Of a DNA stretch of 64,000 bases, positions 39,232-51,724 are shown piece by piece (positions within the stretch are counted from its first letter, which is position 1; every line of letters starts with the position of its first letter). The notes beneath the pieces were generated by a model. That model worked only from the letters and a program-made list of their open reading frames with translations, was not told where the DNA came from and searched no databases. Source of the DNA: Melastoma dodecandrum. Lineage: Eukaryota > Streptophyta > Magnoliopsida > Myrtales > Melastomataceae. A program made the position numbers and the translations under genes. The stretch is from contig JARUPY010000189.1 of NCBI GenBank assembly GCA_029817715.1, positions 248,001 through 312,000 of the forward strand, written 5' to 3'.

Positions 39232-40285
39232 TGTTGACATGGCAAATAATTTTGGGCCTGGGCTTAGAACAAAAACCCAGTAATCACTCAAGTCACACTC
39301 CTAGTCGGCCCAAGATACAGTCGTCTAGGCCGACTCACGACGAAGTCGATTAGGTCGACCCATGACGAAGTCGACTAGGTCGACTTATGACGAAGTCGAC
39401 TAAGTCGATTTATGACGAAGTCGACTAGGTCGACTTATGACGAAGTCGACTAAGTCGATTTATGAACGGAGTCGACTAGGTCGACTCACGACGAAGGAAT
39501 ATGGTAATCAAAGTCAACCAAGATGACTCGACAGTAGCTAAGTCTACTAGTAGGGTCAAGTCGACGGAATTCTGGATAAGTCGACCAAGTCGGTCGTAGT
39601 CCGTACAGATCAGTCAAGTCGACAAGGTTGGAATAAATTTATTCATTTTCAATCACGTTTGTTAAGGATCGTAACTGATCCTAATATCCAGGAACGTGAT
39701 CCCATATATCAAGGAGGTTGTTGAGACACTCCCACGATATTAGGGATCACGATCTATAACACGATCTGCAACACGATCTATCTATTACGTGTTAAACACG
39801 TACAAGTCCTCTATAAATAGCAGAGGAATTTTTCAAGACAAGACACGACCATACACAGCCAAAGCTCTGAAGTTTGTTCGTCAACCTTAGGAATTAGATA
39901 CCTTGACCCGGTTTATAGGTCGACTCCCCTTCCACCGACAGAGTGAGCTCGTAGGGCCTTTGTCGTCAACCCCCCGCCAGCGACACCACCGACGGAGTGA
40001 GCTCGTAGGGCCTTCGTCACAGCCTCCCGCCAGTGACCGCCACCGACGGAGCGAGCTTCCAAGGCCTTCGTCACAAGTTCTCCGCCGTCACAGGATTCCA
40101 CATCGTTGTCACCACTTGCTCCCTTTTCGTTTTTTATGGCTGTAAGCCCCTGTTCTTAATTCGTCAAGATTGTAAGACTTGCATTCTGTTTGAATAAAAT
40201 TGCATCTTCTTACTGGCGACCACAATCCAATTCCTGTGAGTCCTTTGCCAAATATTTCCGACGTGATCCGTTCTATATGCGAACA
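39232..40285 (+). repeat. 3' LTR of the Tat element
   Basis: 1054 bp, same ends as the 5' LTR. It has one additional 50-bp stretch (two 25-bp units) in the GTCGAC array (about 39350-39490). Confidence 0.95.
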
Positions 40286-40570
40286 ATTCCTCGATTATCT
40301 TGGTAGATTTGACTTGAATGAGGCATCAACTAGGAGTTCCTAACTCGATTCAAAAGGCATGTTTAAAGTGTAAAACTTATGTATCGAAGAGTTGATAGTA
40401 ATGACTTCGGATGCTCTAGACATTCAATATTTGAAAGAAACTCGAAGGTGAAAAAGTTCATGGATCTTTTTGAGCTATCCCAACGAGCCACTCTATGTAA
40501 GACATTGTTACAAGAAGAGAATCCATATACTACAATCTATCAACTAGAATTTGCTATTTGAAGTTGCTCA
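40286..40570 (+). pseudogene. Old gypsy gag relic, right part (after ATTCC duplication)
   Basis: KFMDLFELSQRATLCKTLLQEE (40455-40520 region) aligns with the gag segment FADLYDLARRATEYYQLLTEE of the neighbouring element. It therefore continues the relic that ends at 27365. The first five bases, ATTCC, are the right target-site duplication. It is full of stops. Confidence 0.65.
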
Positions 40571-42252
40571 TATAATCTGGTTTTGATGATGACAAAAGCT
40601 ATGTATTAATGTGCTATTTAAGTATATAGAGGAACAGGTCTTCGAGTGTAGAAGCCGGTTTCTGTCATCTGAGCAATACGTAAAGAGTTATGTGGAGGAC
40701 TTCAACGGAGAAAAGGATCTAGCCATCAGAAATGGTGTTCTAAGGACAAGATCAATTATCGAGTCCACTATCTCTATTGTAGAGAAAAGCATATTTGTCA
40801 CGGACGCTACAACTCTCCTTACTGGATTACTTACAACGGGTTATAGAATGACACATTTGTGAACGACGATTTCCTTATTGGAGATTATTCAATATGCGAG
40901 CACTTGAGATAATGGTCTTATACGACTTAATGTTAATTCTTATTGAATTAACTTAGGAATTAAGTCTAGGTTCACTCTTGGAATTGACTTTTTGTCAAGG
41001 TCATTCCTTGAGTTGGTTTGGAAAGATATCGTGAGATATATTTCCTAAACTTAAGTGAACATATAATTATGGAATTTGACCACGACCTAATCCAGTTGAA
41101 ATATCTCTTGTATGGTGAGAATGTTTATGTTTTATGGATAATGTTTATGTTGGTGGATGTTATTCTATAGGATCGAATCTTGGAATAAATGGCAAGAGAT
41201 CAACTATCCGTTATGATTGATTAAGAAGCTCCTATCTGTGAACAAGCTTAAAAGCAAGAGTGAAGACATAATTCCAACTTGTCATTCTACCTAAGAGCTT
41301 ACAAGAATCTTTGAGTCTTCATGGTTGCAAAAGCTTAGAGCGTCCAAATGTTCATTCACCGAGTTGATCTTTTTATTAGAAAGTGCTTCTTCTGTAACTG
41401 CAGATTGTTCGTTCTGTAGCTGTTCTTCTTGTTCTGTGTCGTTAGTCACACATGTTATGTGCAAAGGTAGGTGGTAGCCGTGAAGCCACCAACTAGTGAG
41501 GAGCCGAGTCAGTCACGTTGTTTACGTGCGGGTTAAGTTAGTCACATGGTGTATGTATAAGTGGTTAGTCACATTTCAGGCAGAAGGGCGCATTTGTAAC
41601 TTTCCTTGATCATCATGTAGTAAATATGCACAAATTGACGAGAGCGTTGGGAGGGTGAACGTAGACATTGTTACTGTGTGAGTCTCTTATATATGATAAG
41701 CCACATGCCTGACTTGAATGGGCTTGAAGCGTAGCCGTGGGAGTGTCATACATTTTTTCTAGTTTCCCATTATGGATGGGGGAATGCAAGATGAGCTCTC
41801 CTGATCTTGTTGAATATTTATTTTTATTGTGGATCATGCTTCGCATGTCGCCCGTCGTTTTCCCGATTCATACAAATGAAATTGGAGACGATCGAGTGAG
41901 GGTTCGGAGAGGCCCCAATTAGTAATCGAGGGAGGATGAACCTCAGTCTCTTTTGCAGCATCTCGATGCACGAGTCAAGACGCCGACCAAAAAACAATTA
42001 AGAGAAATAAACTCCGAACCCTCGTGTAGTTCGGACACGCACGAGGAGTGGAGGAGGGAGGCGCTGGCAATTATAAACTCGTTATAATGGTTGTTCACGT
42101 ATCTATCCAGCAAATGAAGCCCTTTTTCACGTACTAATCAAGGGTTCTTCTTGAGCGAATATAAATTCGATCTTCCCCTTCGAGCAACTGGCACGTTCGG
42201 TGGAATAAACTCACTTTGACCATTCCCAGTCTCTTAAATTTTAACATAATTA
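40571..42252. other. Intergenic, repeat-like, no recognised gene
   Basis: 40571-41000 includes GGTTTTGATGATGACAAAAG, a string common in plant retrotransposon LTRs, but no second copy or coding domain is present. The 83-codon ORF at 40611-40862 is not recognised. Confidence 0.45.
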
Positions 42253-42280
42253 AAAGAGAGAGAGAGAGAAAGAAAGAAAG
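42253..42280. repeat. (AG)n/(AAAG)n microsatellite
   Basis: AG units followed by AAAG units. Confidence 0.85.
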
Positions 42281-42822
42281 GGATCCCAAAAGCTCGTGAT
42301 CCCACGGATATATAGATCTCATCATGCCATATTTAATATTGATTAAACAATTATTGTCCTTCGATCTCTAACACCCACACCACCCCTTGGCCTAAGTTTG
42401 CATCCCGATTATGAAAATAAATATGATTGAACAGATCGGTAGTCGTGATCTATACGAAAAGTAAAATAATGCCTCAGGCCATTTAAAATAAGAACTCAAC
42501 TGAACTGAATCCGAAGCCTAAAAACTGGTAGTAATGGAACTGAAACCTCTTCCGGACGCTTGGCTCTTCACATCTCGGACTCCCTCTTCTTACAGCAACA
42601 ACCGCCAAACGAGACAAAAGAAGACTTGCTGTGTCCGAACGACTCCATAAATAAAAACCCAAAACCCCCCCAACCCAAGCAATATCACTCCACGCTCTCT
42701 TCATCCCACCACCCAAAAATCACAAAAATAAGGAAACCCCCAAATAAAAAAAGATTTACAGACTGCAAAGAGGCTCGGGAACCGAGATTACCCACTTGGC
42801 CCTGGCACTCCCCTCCTCCTGC

Positions 42823-42823
<1 letters not shown>

Positions 42824-42852
<29 letters not shown>
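42824..42852. repeat. (CAT)n microsatellite just upstream of the bHLH start
   Basis: About nine CAT units, 30 bp before ATG 42882, in the probable 5' leader. Read in another frame it gives a false poly-His ORF. Confidence 0.9.
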
Positions 42853-42853
<1 letters not shown>

Positions 42854-42881
42854 TAAAGTCGGCATCTTTTCCCTCCGTCCG

Positions 42882-44849
42882 ATGGATCCACCGATTGTCA
42901 ACGAGTCCTCTTTCTCGGCGGCCAACGCCTCCGCCTACAGCCTGGCTGGGATATGGCCCTTCGCCAACGGGGAGGCTCCCGGCGGCAATGGGCTTGGCCT
43001 CTCGATGGGGTCCCTGCTGGGGTTTCTCGGAGACAGGGAGGGTGGTGCCTCCGGAGACGTCTCGTCGGTCACTGAGAACAGTGGCAGGAGTTGGGTCAGG
43101 AGGAGGGACAACGCCGGGCTCGGTGCTGCTGCTGGTTGTGGGAATGGGAATTGCGAGGACGAGTGCTCCAAGTTGGTCTCCACCAGCTGCGGCAATGACT
43201 TGGTTGTTCTTCTCCATTTACTTTCTTTTTTGTCTCTCCAAATTTTTTATTATGCGATTCATTGATTTGTGTGGCTTAGTTGTTGGGATGTTGATCGTTT
43301 CTTTGTTTGTCCCTATCATTTGCCTTTTGGGAGAGCTGATCTTTGTTTTTCTGTTCTTTTTAACTTTCACTGATTAAGACAGTTTAATTTGGTAATTTGT
43401 TTGACTAATTGCCTATCCAATCATTGAACAATTGCTTTTAAGAGGCTGCCAAATCTACTGTATCTCTCAAGATGCGTTGATTCGGAACTTTGTGTTAGAG
43501 GCTCGTGATTTTGTTTAAGGGTTGAAGCTACATTGACTGATTGCTTGACTCGTCCTTGGCTATCTTATCCACGGTAATCTGTGGCTTGATTCAATGCCTA
43601 CCTAACCTTTGTTATGCCTTGTTGATAGACCGTGTCACACGGGAATGGAAAACGGATGAAGTTGGCGCTTTCTAGGGATGAAAATGGGGGAGCGAAAACA
43701 GAAGTAGAGACGACCTCTGCTTCTGGTTCTAAGCAGGGTGAACCCAGTAAGAAGCCCTCTGAACTGCCAAAGCAGGATTACATACACGTGAGAGCACGCC
43801 GGGGTCAGGCGACAGATAGCCATAGCCTAGCGGAGAGAGTAAGTCGGCAGTCGTAGTTGTTTGTTCAGAGATATGTTGTCACTACTGTAGTTTATGGGTC
43901 ACATGGGATGCATGTTTTTGCAGGCAAGGAGGGAAAAAATCAGCGAAAGGATGAAGATTCTCCAAGATCTGGTCCCTGGATGCAACAAGGTGATTAATTC
44001 GATGACATGGAAATGAGTCACCGGCTCCAGATCCTTTCTAGACTGAAATCGAATTTGATGTTTTTGACTGCGGGGCGTATAATTTTGCAAGTCATCCCTA
44101 GCTTTTGCTTGATAATCAACCTCTGTCTGTAACTTGTTAGGTAATAGGGAAGGCTGTCGTCCTTGACGAGATTATCAATTATATACAGTCGCTGCAGCGT
44201 CAAGTCGAGGTACACTCTTCCGATCCCGCGAATTTTATTGCCATTTCAGTTGTCCAATGATTTGTTTTACGGCTAATATTCGGGAGTTGTTTTTAATTTT
44301 TTATAGTTCTTGTCGATGAAGCTTGAAACAGTCAACTCAAGGATGAATATGAACCCGGCCCTCGATGGATTTCCGGTTAAAGATGTAAGTGCTGCTTTTC
44401 TGTTGTGACTTGTGAGAGAGTAGAGGAAGGATGTTTTGATATAGATATAAACATGAACAGACTAATGGAACGAACCGCTGGTGAAAATATATCACAAAAC
44501 TGGACTTGGAGATCATTTTGCAGTAAAAAATCCTCGGAACCGAGAGAAACCCTAGTAGATCCTCTAGTAATATAAATTATAAAGTAGTAGTCCTCACAGA
44601 GTATGTGAATTGCATCCGATATCCTGAACGATTCAATTACGAGGAGGTGAATCGATTTTTTTTGTTATGCTGCTGCTCCTCTTAGCATTGGACTAATCTG
44701 TGGATGTCTTATTTCAGCTCGGTGCCCAACAGTTTGATGCTAATGGGATGATGTTTGCCTCACAAGCTGGGAGGGAGGGAGCTCAAGGAACACAGCCAGA
44801 ATGGCTACATATGCAGTTGGGTGGAGTCAATTTCGAGAGGCCGAACTAA
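42882..44849 (+). CDS. BHLH79: bHLH transcription factor, bHLH79-like
   Basis: Six exons (42882-43202, 43629-43838, 43924-43989, 44141-44209, 44307-44384, 44718-44849) join in phase to 291 codons. All introns are GT-AG. The N-terminus [15 protein letters not shown] matches Arabidopsis bHLH79. The bHLH domain is at about residues 165-220: [20 protein letters not shown] with the E-box-contacting His-Glu-Arg, then [10 protein letters not shown] and [19 protein letters not shown]. The C-terminal QPEWLHMQ also matches the subgroup (CIB/BEE-like). Such proteins bind E/G-boxes as dimers in the nucleus and act in growth and brassinosteroid or light responses (family knowledge). No lesion seen. Confidence 0.95.
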
Positions 44850-45966
44850 TCCCAATCTGGGTGTAGCATATGCAGATTTCATCAGCGGGGTATCTCGAAT
44901 CAATATCCGCAAGGCTTGATCAGCGGGATGCATGGATTTGGATATGGAACGGGTCACTCGTACAGATGCAGCTTATCATTCTTGCATGTATCATGTTGCT
45001 GGCAGGAAATGGGCCTAATCCAATCATAGCTAATTAGGTAACTTGGGTTGATTCCTATTTGATTGGGCAGGACAATCTTATCCGAACTGTAAGAGAAAAG
45101 CACTCTGCATTCTCATATCCATTATATCACTTTGATTTGGGTTTGTGCTTGTCCTTCACCTGCCCCTAATCACTGAAATTGTTGTCCTAAAGATATGGCA
45201 TTCCCTCGATATCCTTGAAGTCATAATCACAACCTCCTGTCCGGACTTTTGAGGCGTCTCATCCCTCCACGAGTTGACTCGGGAATTCAAGGGCAGCACG
45301 CCACGCCTTCCCGAGGAACTCTTTCCGGACCAGATCTAATGTATATGGAAAAAAAAAACTTGGCCTAATCTTGAAAACGCTACAGCTTTTCCCCAAAAAC
45401 TAGAGGAAGTCTAGAACCAACCACCAGCAGAGCCACCACAGATGGGAATTGCAGGGACGAGGTTGAGAAGTGTTCTGACATCTCGACATTAAATACCAGG
45501 TTGTGGGGGAACCACAAAAATACAAATACCACCCCAAAAACATATGGTTCAAGTGTTATTGGCGTTGGGTCAATGTTTTGTCATCATCACCAAATCAAAG
45601 GGGCCACAAACTTCCATTCCCATATCCACCGCTCCCAGATATTTTTTTATATCCTGTCAGTTTCAATAAAAAACCAACCACAGGCAATGCCAACAGCCAG
45701 AAGGGAGTTGCAGTAATCATAAGTTAATTATAGTCTGCAAAAGCATATCCGACCCAGATAAACAAGATGACAGCGCCACAGGAGAAGAGAATTGTGGCTG
45801 TCTCTTTTCTTTCTTTTGTTTTTGGAGGGGGGCTTTTGCATCCACCCATGTTCTTCCGTACAGCTGACAAAGGACCAAATCCAGTCACCCATTGATGATA
45901 ACGTTATCTTATCTTACCGAATTATAATATCCGTCGCCCACCACTTCTTTCCCAACAGGAAGATTC
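44850..45966. other. Convergent 3' interval between bHLH79-like (plus) and MYB (minus)
   Basis: Probably 3' UTRs of both genes. No further gene seen. Confidence 0.5.
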
Positions 45967-46982
45967 TCAAGCAACGGTGAGCAAGTTGTCCCCATGGCTG
46001 TAGCTCGATGCCATCTGGAACGCTGAGCGCTTAGAAGCCAGATTGGTTCTGTCTGGCCCGGTGAATAAGCTTAGGGAAAGTGACGGAGAACCCATCAATA
46101 CTGTCGTAGCCTTGGAGCTCTGGTGGTCGGTCATGGTCGGCAAATGAGAAAATGGGACAAAAGGCATTGCGCTGACGGGGTTAGCTGTGGGAATATCGGC
46201 ACCATTGCACTGTATGGGAATGAGGTTGTGAGCAACAGGGCAGTGAGGTGACATGGATAATGTTGCAGGGGACATTGGTAGTTGGAATGCCGGAATGGAG
46301 TGAAATCCACTGTTATTGTGAGTTTCGCTGGCTGGAAATTGATGAGGCAACGATTGCAGCCGAGCTGGATCATTTTGGTTATGAACTTCTTCCTTCTCCG
46401 CCGTAGCTGCAGCAACCTGGAGGAGGACAAATAAGTCAAGACCATGTTGTTCAATCAAATCCGGGGACTATACAGACAAATCATTACATCAGGCAGCATA
46501 AGCGTATATATATAGACTCTGTGCTCAATTCGTACACATAAGAATCAATAAACATGCATACATCACGATGCAAACAAACCCCAATTAAGTTCGATGGATA
46601 GATATGCATAACCGTTTGGATAAGATCGGAAAAGGATGACAATTATTAGGGAAACGATTACTCACGGTGTCAGTAGTTATATCAAAGAGGCTTGATCGGC
46701 GCCTACGTCGATTGATGTTGCTCCGTCGGAGGAAATACTTCTGGGCGTGGCTCGCAACCTGAGTGGGAGTGCGGGTCTTGACATAATTCCGAGAAATCCC
46801 TCTCCAATCTCCCTTCCCAACTTTCTGCAAACCAACAAGGAACAGCTTGTGCTCCTCCTCTGTCCAAGGGACTCCTGATCGATCAAGCACGCAAATCACC
46901 CCATAAACGCGCTATTCACAATAATCATCGCAGTTCCAATTCCAAATCCAATCACTAAACGCATCCTCCCACCATCAGTCCA

Positions 46983-47014
<32 letters not shown>

Positions 47015-47392
47015 TCCTTGATTCGATTGCTTCGTCACGGAACAAGGAAAGATGAAACAGGAAACAAAAGATCCAACGGTTAACTAATCAACCAACATGA
47101 AGAAAGTCAATCCACACGAACCTCTCTTCCGCTCACGGACGCCATTGCTGGTACCGGATCGAAGCGCGGCCTCTTCCGCGGAAGCATAGCTGCCGCAGGG
47201 CATCTCCCCCTTGTCCCCCTCTCCGTCGTCGGGGATCAGCCCAGCGACGTCCGAAGGGTGCTGGTACTCGGAAAGGTTGTTGAGGCTGACGCACTTCCTC
47301 ATCGGGTCGGCCACCACCACCCTGACACCGAAAAGCATGAACTCTCCGGGGACGGCGGGGGAGCAGCCGTAGGTGGCAGACGACGTCGACAT
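45967..47392 (-). CDS. SHAQKYF-class single-MYB transcription factor (KUA1/MYBD-like)
   Basis: Three exons (47122-47392, 46666-46874, 45967-46416) join to 309 codons. ATG 47392 is the only suitable start ([12 protein letters not shown]). The N-terminus has an LFGV-type motif (EFMLFGVRV). The MYB repeat is at about residues 91-145: [29 protein letters not shown] and the signature ASHAQKYF, which binds I-box/TATCC-like elements. The tail near residue 270 carries LSLSLF, an EAR-type repressor motif, fitting repression by KUA1/MYBH relatives. A (CA)n run lies in intron 1. The exact ortholog (At5g47390, At1g70000 or others) needs a tree. Confidence 0.93.
46987..47014. repeat. (CA)n microsatellite in intron 1 of the SHAQKYF MYB gene
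   Basis: About 14 CA units. Confidence 0.85.
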
Positions 47393-48579
47393 CCCGTATC
47401 GGCCGTCGAACAGAGAAAAAAATAATTGTTGCGACGGGAACCGGCGAATACAATAAATATAATCTCTCTATATGACCCCCGCACTCATATTTAAAAAAAA
47501 AAAAGAACACACACACATCGAAAAAGTCGTTATTTTCTACCACGTTTCCTTCTCTTAATTTTACGAAAATTTGAAATTTTAGGAAAAGAAAATTAGTGGG
47601 ATAAAAGAAGAATTCCCAACCCACGGACAAAGATGAGGATAGTTGATATTAGAAGAAAGAAAAAGTAGTAGGTACGAAACCTAAGAAAATATCCAGCAGC
47701 TGGGCAGAATGTCCAGGGTTCAATGTTCTCCATTTGCCCCCATCAAATGACGTGATGCCCAAATTACTTATTTTGTTTTTTTGGGTAAGAATGTCATAAG
47801 ATATTAATAGTAAGTCTAAGAAACACTACCTCCTTATTCAAAGGGCCTACATACACAACTTTAATTTGATCGTCCATCTTAGTCAACTAGTTTGATGGAA
47901 ATTATATCTAACCCAGTTGTAAAACGAGTAATGAAATAGGAGGGAGGAGTCTTAGGCTGTGTTTGGGGATGGGGGAGGAAAAGAAAAGAAAAGAAAACCT
48001 CCCCTTCCCCCCAAATTCTTCCCTCTTAAAATTTTAAATTTTTACCCCTTTTCTCTTCTTTTCTTTTCTTTTCCTTTCTACTCTATCACTTCCAAACACA
48101 CCATTATTGTATTTTTCTTTTTTCTTTTCTGGATTCTGACAAAACCCACCCCCCACACTTTAACTGGCAAAAAGATTGAAGTGGAACATCCAGTCAAAAC
48201 ATCCTCTTTTCAAGCGACTGTTTCGATCGAGGAGAGAGTTCATAAAACTCATCGACGATTCATTTTTTTGTGGGGAGCACGTGTCGTAACAGCGAAACGA
48301 AAGATTCGGAATCCGTAATGCACGTGTTTGTTCCCCATTGTAACTTCTAGTTTCTCAAATATTCTGATGTTCTATCTAACCGAGCGACAGCTTTCAAAAT
48401 TTTATTACAAGGAATTACGTTTAATGGTAACAAAAGCCTGTTGCTTGTTACCTTGGGATGACCTTGCATACCTCATGGAATCTTGGCCTTGGCCAACGTT
48501 TTCACGAAGAACCCGGGATCATTACCCCGGTGGATTTCCTCGTCGGTTGCTTCGTTGCTGCAGGTCTTGTCTCCTTGGA
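47393..48579. other. MYB promoter side and AT-rich intergenic DNA
   Basis: Upstream of the minus MYB gene. Pyrimidine-rich AT stretches (47960-48130, TTTTC runs). CACGTG occurs at 48280 and 48322, but nothing ties it to a gene. No coding signal. Confidence 0.45.
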
Positions 48580-49633
48580 GCCTCTCCACGTGAGCCGAGT
48601 CAACCTCGAAGGATATGAAGACCCGCCTTCAGGTTTCCTCCATAACTTTGTACCCAGGAAATTCACTCGGCAGCATGCAACAAGAGGCGCCCCACTTCCG
48701 GGGTTGAGCCGCCTTTAGTCATCCTTCCGCTTGTTACAGCTAAGTCATATGATATCTCATCCAATGCCATCTCTAAGATGCCTACTCGCTCGTCCAAAGA
48801 TCTCATCCCGTTCTGAGAGCTTCCCATGAATTTCTACATGATATGAGAGATGATTCCTTATCAGTCGCCGAATAAGGACCAGAGTTTCATTCAACGAAGA
48901 AAACTTTGGTGGCAGAAATGACCTGCTGCAGGAGGTCTAACAGACTAGGTTGTTGCTTCTCTATCTAGATGAGTTGAGAACAGATCGTTCACAAATCTTC
49001 AGAATTGCTACGACTTTGACGGAGATAATCCGCCCCACAACAGCCAGACTCAGGGGTTTCCTTGTCCTCCTGAGCGGCGTGATCCGGACCATAACCCCAC
49101 AATTTGCCGCACATTTTCATCCCAAGTCTTCCTGTACAGAGAGCCCTTCTAGTTTCGGGCTAGGAAACCTCAAAGCTTGCATTGCCTTTGCTAACTGGTA
49201 CAATATTTTCACCCCTTTCCTTGAGATAGGAGGCTTCATGACCGCCCCCTTGAACTGATAGCACAGAGGTTTCTACCTTCCAGGGCTTCTTTGTCGAAAG
49301 TGCAGGACTCCATCCATTCCTCCTCCTTGCAGGCAAACAGTTGGAGGAAATTGGTTGAGTGGGCTCTACTTTTTCCATTGATGAATTTGCTGGAGGAGAA
49401 TGTCTCGGTTCTCCACTGCAATTCCCATCACTCGCATTTTCTGAAACAACAGACAGGAAAAAAGGAATTAGCCCAGTGAAATCATCAGAAACAATCAATT
49501 GAGAAAGGATGTAAACTGACAGAAAATTGCAACCTTTCAAATAGGCGACGGACGACTCCTCGCGCAGCAGATGTGCATCTAGGTCTCGCCGATGACTCCA
49601 GGAACTCGCTTCCATGCCTCCAATGCTCGCCAT
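48580..49633 (-). pseudogene. TORTIFOLIA1/SPIRAL2-like microtubule-protein gene relic (middle and C-terminal part)
   Basis: The segments are diagnostic of TOR1-like proteins, plant microtubule-associated proteins controlling organ twisting. They are RPETRRAL (about 49155), NSEDL, QPSLLDLLQQ (about 48930), GSSQNGMRSLDERV and EMALDEISYDLAV (48750-48830), and CCMLP with KLWRKPEGG (48640-48690). They fall in different minus-strand frames. Some changes are introns (for example acceptor before 48832; intron about 49443-49530). The CCMLP and KLWRKP parts are separated by an extra base in TTTCCTGG (about 48663), and the preceding GRMTKGG segment is in yet another frame. The N-terminal HEAT repeats are not found upstream (49640-50600). 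Pseudogene status is therefore inferred; exon limits are approximate. Confidence 0.66.
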
Positions 49634-51724
49634 TTAGCCGTGGTCAGGCACTCTGGCTGCTATGGGAATGGAGACACAGACAGACCGAAACAAGAGTTAG
49701 CATGGAGGTGAATGAAACAGCAGTGTTCCCTCCGCTTTTTTCCGCTCCCACGGACCGACGGACCAACAAACCCAACATACATACATTATTATACCTGTGA
49801 ATCGCCTATTTACTTTTACGATTCAGGATCCCTGTCTAACACTTACGACGGCCGCGAGACTTGACAAAGTCGTTAGTTTCCATTTTATTTCAGAAAGCGA
49901 TGTGTGTTCGTGTAATCTGCGATCAATGAATACCATCAAAATGGCTTATGGGCACCCGAATTGAGGTGGGTGACAGGAAACTTCTAGCTCACAATAACCC
50001 CATCATCTCCCCCTAAGTAAAGCTTCACTCTTCTCAAAGCTCATCTCAAGGGTGTACATATTCCGAGTTTCCTTTATGGGGAATCCGTTTTGCTGCAACG
50101 ATGATGATTAGCCGCAGAAAGTGGTTCCCTTCTTACTGGACTCTGTCCGAGAAGGATGTTGTGTAATAGTTAACAAAGTTCCGTTTCAAAATTCTTTAAA
50201 TAATATTTAATATTTCGAAATTAAAGTTAAAAATATCAATAACTCCAATTTTCACTTTTAAAATTTGAAGTAACACAAAATTAGCTTGTATTAAGAAAAT
50301 TGAACTTTTTAATTTTCTAACTCTAATTTCAAAATATTATTAAAAAAATATAAAATTAACTACATTAAATATTAAAAACCCTTCGCCATGTCGCCGTCAC
50401 TTCCCAAATTCGTGAAAATATCGTGAGAAATATCTCGTTAGCCGAGATCTTATAACAAAAAGTAGTTTAAAAAAGGCAAAATATATTATAATATTATAAA
50501 TTATGGTCAAATTTTTTGTTTTATCAAAAGTTTTTTTAGCCCTACGATATTATCACTATCTTTAGGGTTGTAATTTTTTATGGTCATTCGCTAACGGATT
50601 CCGTCGAACCGCTAACGTGGCACGAATTCCGTCTAGTCAGACAGTTATTTCAACGTTGACAGTCCCCAAGCGTCAGAAGCGACCCCTCCCCCTCTTTCTC
50701 TCCAAGCATATAAATAATAATAATAAAAAAAAAACCACCGGCGACCCTACCCATTCGCCAAGAAAACCTTCCCTTCCGATCACTTCTTCCCGCCTCTCCC
50801 CTACTCTTTTCCCAAAACCCACTCGCCCCCTCCCCCAAAGATTCCATCTTTATTTTCTTTTACGGTTTGTTTACTTCCCCCGACTTTCCGGTCGGCAGCC
50901 CCCTCGACTCCGCCCCAGCCGCCGGAGCGTCCCTCGCTTCCCCCTTCCTGTCCATCGGTGTCGTGGCGGAATCCGAGGCGGGAAAGGAGATGATCAGCCA
51001 ACGCCCCAACCCCAAGCCACTCCACAACTTCACCCTCCCCCGTCTCGGTTGAGGCAGCTAGATTCAGATGCGCTGTGTCAAGGTCTCCAATCGTTCTGTT
51101 CCCCACTCCGAGTCCTCCTCCTCGTTGTCAGCCTCCTGCCGCCGTTCGTCTGCCGGATGGCGTTTGACCGCCCGAGGTTTGGGATGAAGGACGACAATGA
51201 CTGCGAGGGGGTTGTGGAAGAGATGGTGTTGGATCTGCGGCTGAAGGACTGCCCACGTCAGCGGCTCGACGAAATCCAGTGACGGGTAAAAACATAAAAA
51301 ATACTAATAATTAAAAAATAATAATTATAATTTATAATATTATCGTATATTTTACCGAACGCTAAACGCTTGCGCACCGTCTCATTCCCGTGAACAGAGG
51401 GGGTACCTGGGGGCATTCTTGTTGCTTGATCCCTTTATATATATATATCTCCAGGCGCCTCCCCCCTCCCGTGCGTCCGGCGTTAGACATCAAAAAAATA
51501 AATAAAAGGAAAGAGGGAGGTTTCCGTTTATCCAATTCACGAATCCTCCTCCTCCTCGTCCATCAGGTTTCCTTTCATAATTTATAAATTCCTTCCACCT
51601 ACTAATCCAATTGATTAGGGTTTTTCCTTTCCCCTCCCCGCCAACACCACCCGACTCGCGATTTCGGTCAGCTGTTTATTTTCTGTCCCGGAGGAGATTT
51701 CGTAATTCCCCGGCCCGCGAAATT
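49634..51724. other. Intergenic; very AT-rich 50150-50590, then GC-rich promoter-like DNA
   Basis: No recognised gene. The 221-codon plus ORF at 50617-51282 is Pro/Arg-rich and unlike any family I know. Its last part (from ATG 51158, MAFDRPRFGMKDD) looks faintly coding but is isolated. The stretch near 51430-51460 has a TATATATATAT run that could serve the next gene. Confidence 0.45.

Larger units (their letters stand above)
27366..40285 (+). mobile_element. 12.9-kb Tat-lineage Ty3/gypsy retrotransposon with antisense extra gene
   Basis: The LTRs (27366-28371 and 39232-40285) begin TGTTGAC and end GAACA. They are flanked by identical ATTCC duplications. Internal order is PBS, gag, protease, RT, RNase H, a second archaeal-type RNase H, integrase, an antisense spliced gene, and polypurine tract. 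A duplicated RNase H and extra ORFs downstream of pol are known hallmarks of the Tat/Ogre lineage. Comparing the LTRs by eye gives about 13 substitutions, a 2-bp indel and a 50-bp tandem-repeat difference, so insertion is fairly recent. The gag has two frame breaks, the protease-RT border one, and the integrase one stop, so the copy is probably not autonomous. Confidence 0.96.

Noticed and set aside
42560..42856. 98-codon ORF ending in a poly-His tail
   Set aside because: The His run is the CAT microsatellite upstream of the bHLH gene read in one frame.
50617..51282. 221-codon Pro/Arg-rich ORF
   Set aside because: Composition follows promoter-like pyrimidine-rich DNA; no domain or splice context recognised.
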